From Bacillus sp. SLBN-46 (GTDB lineage Bacteria > Bacillota > Bacilli > Bacillales > Cytobacillaceae), in NCBI RefSeq assembly GCF_031453555.1, contig NZ_JAVIZM010000001.1, forward strand, positions 3,603,001 to 3,667,000: a stretch of 64,000 nt of DNA, written 5' to 3'. Positions 27,311-34,735 of this stretch are shown here, one piece after another. The notes beneath the pieces were generated by a model. That model was not told the origin of the DNA. It saw only the letters and a program-made list of their open reading frames with translations, and ran no database searches. Within the stretch, counting starts at the first letter, position 1, and every line of letters begins with the position of its first letter. The translations under genes were made by a program, and so were the position numbers.

Positions 27311-29053
27311 TTATACAATCAATTTTAATTTTTGATGCAAAAGACCATTTCTTTTTTCAATAAACTCTTGAAAATTTGTTAGTCCAAAATCACATATTGG
27401 AATGTAATGTTTTGCTAGATAGTCATTCTTTGCTGCAACATCTTTGAAAGTCTCATTAAGCCATTTATCAAATTCCACATTGGACTTTTCAATATTTGGT
27501 ATGTCTTCTAATAACTGTAGGTTAGCTATAGAGTTAACATGTTCAAAGTAAAAATCCTGATTATCTTGTGGAATACCAATTTTTGATAATTTTCTCCTTG
27601 TAAACATGCTTTTCGCGAAAATATGGTCCAGATGAAATTTATTTCTAAAATCAAGATTTGGGTAAAGCAAAGCAAGAATTGAGAATGTTTGTTTTTGACC
27701 ATATTCATAGGTAAGCAGGTTCTCGACCTCATCATCATTAAATGTAAACGACTTTGTACTCCCCTTAAATTCATCAATAATGATTTGTAACGGAAATTCA
27801 TTAAGGTTAGCTCCGATTATTCTTCTTAACGGTCGGAGTACATTATCCGGTTGACCACTAAACACTTGTTTTAGAAGTCCAAGAATAAGCCATTTTTTAA
27901 TGAGTTTTCGGTCATCTTGATAATTTTTAGATTGTAAATAATTATGCGGATTCCCTTTCTTTAACAGGTAATAAGCAATCGGGATAATAGCATTTTTTGA
28001 AGTTAGGGTGTCATTGGTGTACCCAAAACTTGCAATTAGATTAACAGATAATCGAATTGACTCTTTTATTAGGTCCCAATTTTGTTCAATTTTTTGCATA
28101 GCTTCACTGTTAAAATTATCGACTTTAAATGCTATATCCGTAAAATCACAAAGGACTAGGCATGACTTTAGAACAAAATCTTTGTTGAAATTATATCCAT
28201 TACCAATTTGATTTATTTCATCAACAAACTTTGTTATTTCCTGTCTAGCATCTTTATTTTTCCATTGAGCAGTAGCTATAGAAAGTAATAAATCGGAATA
28301 GCTAAGCGTAGTACCTCCGCTATTTACCCGTATAAAAATATTTAGGACCTTATCCAGTTTTTGTTCTTCTTCCAGGTAATAATTTATGGTAAGTGTTTCA
28401 TTAATTGCTTGATATAGTTTAAACAGGGTTTGATTTGCAAACAATGCTTTATCTTTTTCCAAAGAGTTTAGGCCATTTTCAATTAGATACTGATTTACTT
28501 CAAAATGGTTGTTCATGTTTAATATTTCAGAAACCTTAAACCAATAGGCCAAGCCTTCTTCATTATCACTGTCAACTTCCTCAGGTGTTAAAAAACGAAA
28601 ATCATAAACCGTATCGAACTCCTCTGAAGGTGCTAATAAATCAACATAAAGCTGTTGTTCAGGATACGCTAATGGATTTTCACGCCTCATACGTGGGAGC
28701 TTATAAGCGTATGTACCTTTTAATGCAATATACATAGAAGTTAACCTTTGTTGTCCGTCTAATATGGCAATAATATCTTCTTCTCCACTTATGCTAGCAA
28801 GTGGATTATGACGGTTATTCTTTTCATGATAATTCCTTATAAACTCGTAAAATTGGAAATCCTTACTCTTTTCTTTCTTTACATCCCAAAATAAGAAAGA
28901 GCCAACAGGATACCCCTGCATTAAAGAATCAAACAGCCTTTCAATTTGGTCTGTTCCCCATACAAATTCCCTTTGAATCGCTGGTAAAAGATATTTTTTT
29001 TCATGAATGTTTTTAATTACCTTTTTTATTGTTAATGGTGCCTGGAACGACAT
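27311..29053 (-). CDS. GmrSD/DUF262-DUF1524 family type IV restriction-like protein
   Basis: 580 aa. The N-terminal DUF262 domain has QREFVWG (27-33) and ILDGQQRLTS (97-106), a ParB-like NTP-binding motif. The C-terminal DUF1524 domain has HLDHIF (474-479) followed by conserved Asn (VNSIANLQLL), an HNH-type nuclease centre. Such proteins cut DNA with modified bases such as glucosylated hydroxymethylcytosine. The N- and C-terminal domains are fused in one chain, the usual single-gene form, and all key residues are present. The gene is monocistronic and divergent from the RecJ remnant. Confidence 0.88.
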   Translation of the reverse strand: MSFQAPLTIKKVIKNIHEKKYLLPAIQREFVWGTDQIERLFDSLMQGYPVGSFLFWDVKKEKSKDFQFYEFIRNYHEKNNRHNPLASISGEEDIIAILDGQQRLTSMYIALKGTYAYKLPRMRRENPLAYPEQQLYVDLLAPSEEFDTVYDFRFLTPEEVDSDNEEGLAYWFKVSEILNMNNHFEVNQYLIENGLNSLEKDKALFANQTLFKLYQAINETLTINYYLEEEQKLDKVLNIFIRVNSGGTTLSYSDLLLSIATAQWKNKDARQEITKFVDEINQIGNGYNFNKDFVLKSCLVLCDFTDIAFKVDNFNSEAMQKIEQNWDLIKESIRLSVNLIASFGYTNDTLTSKNAIIPIAYYLLKKGNPHNYLQSKNYQDDRKLIKKWLILGLLKQVFSGQPDNVLRPLRRIIGANLNEFPLQIIIDEFKGSTKSFTFNDDEVENLLTYEYGQKQTFSILALLYPNLDFRNKFHLDHIFAKSMFTRRKLSKIGIPQDNQDFYFEHVNSIANLQLLEDIPNIEKSNVEFDKWLNETFKDVAAKNDYLAKHYIPICDFGLTNFQEFIEKRNGLLHQKLKLIV

Positions 29054-29180
29054 TCTTATCCCCGCCTTTATAAAGATAAAAGATTAATCAAAATTGTTTC
29101 TTAAAATAGTTTACCAGAAAGAGGGAATAATAGTAATTAGGTATTTTATCTTGAACTTTACTCACGGAGGGGTTTTTATT

Positions 29181-29603
29181 ATGAATTGGACGAAAAGTGA
29201 TTCAGACTTCGGTTCACATCCTCTGCAGAATAAAATCATGTATTATGCAAGAAGTTTTAATCTTCATCCAATTTTAATGCAATACCTGTTTTTAAACGGC
29301 ATTAAAACCACAGACACAATTTATCAATTTATCTATCCATCATACACAAGCTTTCATAATCCATTTTTATTAAATGATATGAAGAAAGCTGTTCTTCGAA
29401 TAATTAAGGCAATAAACAACGATGAACATATTCTAATTTTTGGAGATTATGATTGTGACGGCATTACTTCAACCGCACTTACTTTTCAATGCTTAAGGAA
29501 GTTAGGAGCAAAAAATGTGAGTTACAGATTACCATTAAGAGAAGAGGGCTATGGTATAAGACCTGAAACGATTAATGAAATAAATTTAAAGATGTCCGGA
29601 TAG
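29181..29603 (+). pseudogene. N-terminal remnant of a RecJ-like exonuclease
   Basis: About 140 codons from ATG 29181 (GGAGG upstream). They match the start of RecJ-type single-strand exonucleases, including the DHH-family metal site ILIFGDYDCDGITSTA and REEGYGI. Full RecJ proteins are about 550-780 aa; here the frame stops at TAG 29601-29603 and later motifs (DHH, GGGH) are absent. It is almost certainly inactive. It is divergent from the GmrSD gene and may be a fragment of island cargo captured by recombination. Confidence 0.8.
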
Positions 29604-29826
29604 GCTGCAATTTAGATATTCGCCTCATATTAAGCATCTTCGTTTGTTTTGAAATGATAACTTTGCAATAAAAATTCGTAATTTTCCTTGTGTTCATCAT
29701 TAACAAAATACATTGTAAATCTCCTCCTAATTATTCTATTTCCGAATCCTTTAATATTGTAAATTCTGAATTTACCAAACTAAAGGTTGAAATTTATATA
29801 TATTTCAAGTATGGATTTTTAAAAGC

Positions 29827-29882
29827 TTTTTCGACTTTTTTTGTCGATTCAAAAATTTTTCGACACCGTTACCATTTTCGAC
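29827..29882. repeat. TTTTTCGAC direct repeats upstream of the excisionase-like gene
   Basis: TTTTTCGAC occurs at 29827-29835 and 29856-29864, TTTTCGAC at 29875-29882, and an inverted GTCGA at 29843-29847. These are candidate operators for the island's regulatory/excision genes. The gap 29604-29987 holds nothing else supported. Confidence 0.5.
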
Positions 29883-29987
29883 AAGGTCATTACAATATAG
29901 AAAATAAAAATTTCATTATTTATATTAAATATAGGAACAGCAATAACAGACAATAATCAAAAATCATATTATGGAGGAAATTCCAAA

Positions 29988-30188
29988 ATGAAAGGAAAAA
30001 ACAACAAATTAAATGAACTTCCTGATGTTTTAACGGTTAAGGACTTAAAAGAACTTTTTGGTATCGGTCGGGTCCAAGCATATGAACTAGCAAATAAAGA
30101 AGATGTTCCATCAAAACGAATTGGAAGAAGAATCCTAATTTATAAGGCAAACCTTATCAAATGGTTAGAACAAAACACTGCTTCCTAA
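29988..30188 (+). CDS. excisionase-like HTH protein
   Basis: 66 aa, basic. A MerR-like helix-turn-helix of the excisionase/HTH_17 type: VLTVKDLKELFGIGRVQAYE followed by a recognition segment and IGRRILIYKANLIKWLE. Small proteins like this bind next to attachment sites and steer the integrase toward excision, or act as repressors. The start has TATGGAGG at good spacing. It lies 98 bp upstream of the integrase gene in the same direction. Confidence 0.82.
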   Translation: MKGKNNKLNELPDVLTVKDLKELFGIGRVQAYELANKEDVPSKRIGRRILIYKANLIKWLEQNTAS

Positions 30189-30285
30189 ACCCTTATCAAA
30201 AAGAAGATGGAAAAAATTCACCATTGTTAAATAAGATGAATTTGCGGCGTAATAAGCATGTGTCCAAAAATTTGGAGGTGTAATT

Positions 30286-31419
30286 ATGAGAGGAACTATA
30301 AAAAAGGATGGAACCTCATGGTATGTCCTGTATGACTTAGGAAAGGACCCTGTTACAGGAAAAAGAAAGCAAAAGAAGAAAAGAGGATTTAGAACAAAAA
30401 AAGATGCTGAAAAATACCTAAGTGAACAATTGAATGCAATTGAAAAGGGTACTTATTTTGAACCAAAAGATATAACTTTTGGAGAATATTTGGATTATTG
30501 GTTGGAAAAACACGCAAAACCGAATACAGCAGTGCGGACCCTTGAAGGATATAATTATATTATCCAGCAGCATCTTAAACCTTCATTAAGTAATATTCAA
30601 ATTGCTAAATTGCAACCGTTCCATCTTCAAGAATATTACTCTCAAAAACTTGAAAACGGAAAATTTGATGGTACGGGGCTGTCAGCTCAATCTGTTAAAC
30701 ATCATCACAGGCTAATACATAAAGCCTTAAAAGATGCGGTTAAATGGCTCTTTCTTGTCAGGAATGTAGCAGAGAATGTGACACCGCCAAAAACCACAAA
30801 AACAAAAATGAAAATATGGGATAATGAACAGCTAAAAATATTCTTAAAGGCGGCAAAGGATTCTGTCTATTATACAGTGTATTTAACAGCAAGCTATACT
30901 GGTATGAGACGCGGGGAAGTATTAGGTCTAAGGTGGCAGGATGTTGATTTTAATAACAATATAATATTTGTAAGACAAGCCTTACAGGAGGTTAAAAAGG
31001 TAGGGTTAACATTTAAAGAACCTAAATCCGGCAATAGCAGGTCAATTTCAATAACTCCAACATTAGCGAAAGAGCTTAAAAAGGTTTATAACCAAATATT
31101 AGTAAACAAACTTTCCTTAGGACAAATGTATACCGACTTAGATTTAGTTTTTGCTCAAAAAAACGGCAAGCCAATCCAACCAGCAGAATTAGCAAAAAAT
31201 TATCGGAAGGTTGTTGAAAATAGCGGCTTACATTATATAAGATTCCATGATTTGAGGCATACACATGCTACATTGTTACTACAACAAGGCGTACACCCAA
31301 AAATAGTCTCCGAACGGTTAGGTCATTCCACAATTGGAATTACTATGGATACCTATACTCATGTATTACCAAATATGCAAAAGGAAGCTGCCCTGCAATT
31401 TGATAAGCTAATTAAGTAA
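30286..31419 (+). CDS. int: tyrosine recombinase integrase of the selC island
   Basis: 377 aa. The N-terminal AP2-like arm-binding domain reads SWYVLYDLGKDPVTGKRKQK; a SAM-like core-binding domain lies at about 65-165. The catalytic domain has Arg in TGMRRGEVLGLRW, HDLRHTHAT (His-x-x-Arg), HSTIGITMDTYTHV with the second His and the nucleophilic Tyr. All active-site residues are present, so it should be functional. ATG 30286 has GGAGGTG upstream. It ends 278 bp from the selC 3' end, consistent with site-specific insertion into that gene. Confidence 0.95.
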   Translation: MRGTIKKDGTSWYVLYDLGKDPVTGKRKQKKKRGFRTKKDAEKYLSEQLNAIEKGTYFEPKDITFGEYLDYWLEKHAKPNTAVRTLEGYNYIIQQHLKPSLSNIQIAKLQPFHLQEYYSQKLENGKFDGTGLSAQSVKHHHRLIHKALKDAVKWLFLVRNVAENVTPPKTTKTKMKIWDNEQLKIFLKAAKDSVYYTVYLTASYTGMRRGEVLGLRWQDVDFNNNIIFVRQALQEVKKVGLTFKEPKSGNSRSISITPTLAKELKKVYNQILVNKLSLGQMYTDLDLVFAQKNGKPIQPAELAKNYRKVVENSGLHYIRFHDLRHTHATLLLQQGVHPKIVSERLGHSTIGITMDTYTHVLPNMQKEAALQFDKLIK

Positions 31420-31465
31420 ACAAAAAAGTTCTTTAGAAGTTCAAGCATTAACAATATAAAAATTT

Positions 31466-31491
31466 GAGCCATCTCAAATTAGAGATGGCTC
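31466..31491 (+). terminator. integrase terminator
   Basis: GAGCCATCTC and GAGATGGCTC form a perfect 10-bp stem, followed by TATATTTTTTT. Confidence 0.88.
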
Positions 31492-31568
31492 TATATTTTT
31501 TTCAGCTATTAAGAGCATTATGGTTATACAAAAACAAAAATTGGAATGAAACTTCGTTTGTTATCACA

Positions 31569-31614
31569 AATTATCTTTGATTATTTTTACTCCGTGACCA
31601 AAATGTGACCAAAG
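31569..31614 (+). repeat. right copy of subterminal direct repeat (candidate integrase arm site)
   Basis: Matches 11016-11061 in the same orientation; it contains two tandem GTGACCAAA-like boxes (31594 and 31605) immediately inside the right attachment site. Confidence 0.6.
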
Positions 31615-31696
31615 TGGAGTTTTTCTTGCTGCTAGGCGGATTAAAAACTTCCTATCGAATTTCAAAGGAAGCCACAAAAACCTTATATATCAAGTT

Positions 31697-31793
31697 TGGC
31701 GGGACTGCGTGGGAATCGAACCCACCAGCGATGGCACGCACCGCTCAAGCAGTTTTGAAGACTGTGGAGGACACCAGTACCCCATTCAGCCCC
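31697..31793 (-). tRNA. selC: tRNA-Sec (anticodon UCA), with encoded CCA
   Basis: Read on the minus strand: 5' acceptor GGGGCTGA, D arm TGGGG...CTCCA, anticodon arm CAGT-CTTCAAA-ACTG with UCA in the loop, a six-pair long variable arm GCGGTG/CATCGC, T arm GTGGG-TTCGATT-CCCAC, acceptor 3' strand GCAGTCCC, discriminator G and CCA. The 97-nt length, long variable arm and 8-nt acceptor strand are diagnostic of selenocysteine tRNA. It implies the host has selA/selB/selD elsewhere. The island is joined to its 3' end, so the anticodon-to-3' part may derive from the element. Confidence 0.93.
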
Positions 31794-31977
31794 ATAGATG
31801 TAGGTTACAAGCTGTTTTAATTATGGCTAAAAGTCTCTTAACCATTCCTATCATTTGTAATCATAATACAATGGAATATAGTAATAATCAATAGAATGAG
31901 CTTATTTGTCACCTTTTCGACAAGCTTTAATGATTCTTCACTTGTGCTATCTAAATTCACACATTTGTGGTGAATAC

Positions 31978-32007
31978 TTGTCATCCCGTCAAAAAAAAGT
32001 CTATAAT
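31978..32007 (+). promoter_or_regulatory. candidate sigma-A promoter for yneK
   Basis: TTGTCA and TATAAT separated by 18 bp, 34 nt before the start codon. Confidence 0.6.
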
Positions 32008-32040
32008 AAGATGAAAAAATAGTTTTTGTAGGTGAAAAAA

Positions 32041-32466
32041 ATGCTGCATGGTTGGTTTTTGTGGTTTATCATGTTCTGGGTTGTTTTTTTAGTAGGTTCA
32101 TTCGCCATCGGCGGATTTTTTATGTTCCGTAAATTTTTGAAAAAGATGCCCAAAGACGACGGCAAATCAGTAATGGATTGGGAAGAATATTATGTAAATG
32201 AAACCCGTCACTTATGGGGTGCTGAAGAAAAGGCTCTACTTGAGGATTTGGTCAGCCCTGTCCCTGAACTTTTCCGCGATGTTGCCCGTCATAAGATTGC
32301 TGGGAAAATTGGTGAGCTGGCGCTTAATGAGAAAGTCGAGAAGATTACCGAGGAACTCGTCATTCGCGGCTACATACAAGCAACACCAAAAAGAGATCAT
32401 AAATTTTTACGCAAAAAGCTTTTTGAAAATCGAATTGATGTTAAGCCGTACGAGCATTTATTCTAA
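32041..32466 (+). CDS. yneK: DUF2621 membrane protein YneK
   Basis: 141 aa. The N-terminal hydrophobic helix (MLHGWFLWFIMFW..., about 1-30) anchors it to the membrane; the rest is a conserved soluble domain (WEEYYVNETRHLWG). It matches B. subtilis YneK in start and neighbourhood (next to ccdC/ccdA). ATG 32041 is chosen with GGTGA upstream; the frame opens at a GTG three codons earlier. Function is unknown in the family. Confidence 0.85.
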   Translation: MLHGWFLWFIMFWVVFLVGSFAIGGFFMFRKFLKKMPKDDGKSVMDWEEYYVNETRHLWGAEEKALLEDLVSPVPELFRDVARHKIAGKIGELALNEKVEKITEELVIRGYIQATPKRDHKFLRKKLFENRIDVKPYEHLF

Positions 32467-32488
32467 ACCGTCCATCTTGGGACGGTTT
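32465..32488 (+). terminator. yneK terminator
   Basis: AAACCGTCC pairs with GGACGGTTT and is followed by TTTTATTTTT; it overlaps the stop codon. Confidence 0.85.
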
Positions 32489-32567
32489 TTTATTTTTGGT
32501 AAAGTTTGTTCTACTCAAGGTGTGCTCTGTAGCTTTTCTTACCCTTTAATGATTTATTTTCAAGTCA

Positions 32568-32835
32568 CGGGCACTATTACTCTTTTTTCTTACCGTCGAA
32601 GGATGCTTACTCCGAAAACGGGCACAATTATCATTTTTCATGACCGCAACATACTACTTTCCCGTAAACGGGCACAATAATCTTTTATTATGACTGCAAC
32701 ATGCTACTTTCCCCGTAAACGGGCACAATTATCATTTTTTATGACCGCAACATGCTACTTCCCCCGTAAACGGGCACAATTACATTTGACCGGCCAGCGC
32801 TCCTCCACACAAAAACGGACACAAAAGTTCCTTAA
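32568..32835. repeat. 51-bp minisatellite, five tandem units
   Basis: ACGGGCAC-containing units start at 32568, 32619, 32669, 32720 and 32771 (period 50-51 bp), with a degenerate sixth near 32815. Each central unit holds a CCCGTAAACGGG palindrome next to GCACAATTATCATTTTT and GACCGCAACATGCTACTT. It fills the 450-bp gap between the convergent yneK and ccdC genes. Confidence 0.9.
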
Positions 32836-32880
32836 TGGTATTAGTCCTATGGAAATAGGTACATTTTCAGGGTAGCAAAA

Positions 32881-32911
32881 AACACTGACCCAAAAGCGGA
32901 TCAGTGTTTTA
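32881..32911 (-). terminator. ccdC terminator
   Basis: AACACTGATCC and GGGTCAGTGTT pair on the minus strand, followed by TTTTT. Confidence 0.85.
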
Positions 32912-32916
32912 CTAGT

Positions 32917-33396
32917 TTAATTTTTCTGTAACCCATTATATAGTTTCATATAAGATCGATACATCGCGATACGCCAAGGGACAATCATGCTGAACGCTAG
33001 CAGAAAGAACATTCCACTTAGCTGGCCAAAATCAATCGTGCTGCTTAAGATTGATTTAGCTACGAGGCGGACGACTAACAAGCCGACTAGTATAAAAACA
33101 AATGCCTTGGACCGTTTTAAATAAATATCATTGTCACGCACCTCAAATTTCGAGGTCTTGATGAGTAAAATAGAAAAGAGCATCCCGACGATTACGGCCT
33201 CTAAAATCTCCATTGGGGTTAATCGAAACTCTGGTACCACATACATCAAGGCCCCACTGGACATGAAAACAGGCGGTAGAATAATCTTTTTTACATTTGC
33301 AGGTTTCTTTGCGGCTTTCATACGAACAAAAAGTACAAAAAAGCCCATAAAGACTGCACCGATTGAAGAAACAACAACGTAGTTCATTGGGTTCAA
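32917..33396 (-). CDS. ccdC: CcdC family membrane protein (DUF1453)
   Basis: 159 aa, polytopic, with about five transmembrane helices (near 5-25, 38-52, 62-80, 95-115 and 125-145). It matches B. subtilis CcdC (YneJ), a protein co-located with CcdA; its precise role in cytochrome c maturation is not proven and cytochrome c is made without it in B. subtilis. It lies 118 bp downstream of ccdA. The response-regulator-like yneI found between them in B. subtilis is missing here. Confidence 0.85.
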   Translation of the reverse strand: MNPMNYVVVSSIGAVFMGFFVLFVRMKAAKKPANVKKIILPPVFMSSGALMYVVPEFRLTPMEILEAVIVGMLFSILLIKTSKFEVRDNDIYLKRSKAFVFILVGLLVVRLVAKSILSSTIDFGQLSGMFFLLAFSMIVPWRIAMYRSYMKLYNGLQKN

Positions 33397-33514
33397 TCTT
33401 CCTTTATCTAATTATTTACTTACCCATTATATCTTAAATGTTAGATAATGAAAAAAATATTTCACTGTATCAGTATCCATTTTTGAACTACATTAGGTAA
33501 CTTTTACAAATCAC

Positions 33515-34222
33515 TTAGAATCCAGTAAAGCCGCCAAACATGCTTTGGAAAACAATAATAATTTTTGTCATCCAGTCAAAGAAAAGGATTACACCCATGA
33601 GAATCATAATATACCCACCGATTTTTACAATCCTGCCGCTGTTTTTGCGAATCCATTGCATCCTTCCAACAAAGAACGATAAAATTAAAAATGGGATGGC
33701 AAATCCTAGTGAGTAGGCTGTCATATATAAAACACCTGATCCAGGATTCGATCCTGCAAGAAGAATAACAGACGATAGAATCGGACCTGTACATGGCGTC
33801 CATCCAGCTGCAAAAGCCATTCCAATTAAAACGGAACCAATAAACCCAGAAGGTCGATTTTTAAATTCTAACTTCCGGTCTTTCATCAAAAATTCCGGTT
33901 TAAACACACCAACAATCATCAGTCCAAATAAGACAATAAAAATTCCGCCAAGCTGACGAATTAAATCTTTGTATTCATAGAAAAAGCGGCCGATAAAAGA
34001 AGTACCGAAACCAATCGCTATGAAAATAGCTGAAAACCCTAAAAGGAAAAATATAGTATGTAGAAGACTTCGCTTTTGAAGCATAGCATTTTCAGTTTTT
34101 AATTCCCCAACAGACATGCCCGTGATATAAGACAAAAATGCAGGATAAAGCGGTAAACAACAAGGTGAAATAAAACTCAAAAATCCGGCCCCTAGGGCTA
34201 AAAATACATTTACATCAGACAT
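33515..34222 (-). CDS. ccdA: cytochrome c biogenesis thiol-disulfide transporter CcdA
   Basis: 235 aa, six predicted transmembrane helices. The two redox cysteines lie in [13 protein letters not shown] (helix 1 region) and GWTPCTGP (helix 4 region), as in the DsbD/CcdA family. It moves reducing equivalents from cytoplasmic thioredoxin across the membrane to apocytochrome c and to spore-cortex thiol proteins. The start has an adequate ribosome site. It is divergent from the Spo0E-like gene, as in B. subtilis. Confidence 0.95.
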   Translation of the reverse strand: MSDVNVFLALGAGFLSFISPCCLPLYPAFLSYITGMSVGELKTENAMLQKRSLLHTIFFLLGFSAIFIAIGFGTSFIGRFFYEYKDLIRQLGGIFIVLFGLMIVGVFKPEFLMKDRKLEFKNRPSGFIGSVLIGMAFAAGWTPCTGPILSSVILLAGSNPGSGVLYMTAYSLGFAIPFLILSFFVGRMQWIRKNSGRIVKIGGYIMILMGVILFFDWMTKIIIVFQSMFGGFTGF

Positions 34223-34496
34223 ATTAACACTCCCACTATAGTCGATACTTCTTCATTCTAACAAATCTCTTCACCAAATGATAATGATTAAACATGAATA
34301 TTTTGTGTCTCTAAATCCCCACTTTAAAATCTATTTACTTTTTTCCAACTAGCACCTAAAATGTTGGATATTTATTTACAAATCTCTTTGAAGTAATTTA
34401 CATTATAGGTTATACTAGTAAAACAATGTCATTTTTAGTAGACTTGTATTCAACTACCACCAAAAACTAGGAGTTACTCCGGAAAGGACATCGGCC

Positions 34497-34673
34497 GTGG
34501 TTAAACAAGAATTAATTACCCTAATTGAAAAAAAACGTGCTGAATTAATTCAAGTCGCGATTACGAACGGCTTGACTTCCTCCGTTGCAATTCGCTATAG
34601 TCAGGAACTTGATCATCTTTTAAATGAATATAATAAAGTATTTATAAAAAAAGTTCCATCATCGGCTTGCTAA
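34497..34673 (+). CDS. ynzD: Spo0E-like aspartyl-phosphate phosphatase (YnzD-like)
   Basis: 58 aa, starting with GTG after GGAAAGG at 9-nt spacing. It is two helices: LITLIEKKRAELIQVAI and YSQELDHLLNEYN, the latter containing the SQELD signature of Spo0E-family phosphatases that dephosphorylate Spo0A and delay sporulation. Position next to ccdA matches B. subtilis ynzD. A promoter-like TTGAAG-17 bp-TATACT lies upstream, and a perfect terminator follows. Confidence 0.85.
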   Translation: MVKQELITLIEKKRAELIQVAITNGLTSSVAIRYSQELDHLLNEYNKVFIKKVPSSAC

Positions 34674-34700
34674 AGACAAGCTCCAACTAAAAAATACAAG

Positions 34701-34732
34701 AAAAAGCCTGGCAGTCAATCGCCAGGCTTTTT
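34701..34732. terminator. bidirectional terminator between convergent genes
   Basis: AAAAAGCCTGGC and GCCAGGCTTTTT, a 12-bp perfect stem around 8 nt. Confidence 0.92.
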
Positions 34733-34735
34733 CTA

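Larger units (their letters stand above)
10849..31760. mobile_element. selC-integrated genomic island (about 20.8 kb)
   Basis: The boundaries are a 66-bp imperfect direct repeat of the 3' part of the tRNA-Sec gene (10849-10914 and 31695-31760, seven mismatches). The right end carries a tyrosine integrase and an excisionase-like gene pointing toward the intact tRNA, the usual arrangement for tRNA-targeting elements. A second 46-bp imperfect direct repeat lies just inside each end. Cargo is dominated by nucleases and defence-type genes, with several pseudogenes; no capsid, portal, terminase, replication or conjugation genes are seen. It interrupts what is otherwise Bacillus-like synteny beyond yneK. 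Confidence 0.92.

Noticed and set aside
10849..31760. Prophage
   Set aside because: Integrase and excisionase-like genes are present but there are no capsid, tail, terminase, lysis or replication genes.
31697..31793. 3' end of a tmRNA
   Set aside because: The anticodon arm with UCA, long variable arm and tRNA-sized D arm define tRNA-Sec; no tag-peptide region is present.
31605..31820. 71-codon plus-strand frame over the right island end
   Set aside because: It runs antisense through the tRNA-Sec gene and has no ribosome binding site.
32568..32835. CRISPR array
   Set aside because: Units are tandem and contiguous with no unique spacers and no cas genes nearby.
32198..32875. Frames of 160 and 61 codons across yneK and the 51-bp repeats
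   Set aside because: They arise from the alternate frame of yneK and from translated tandem repeats.
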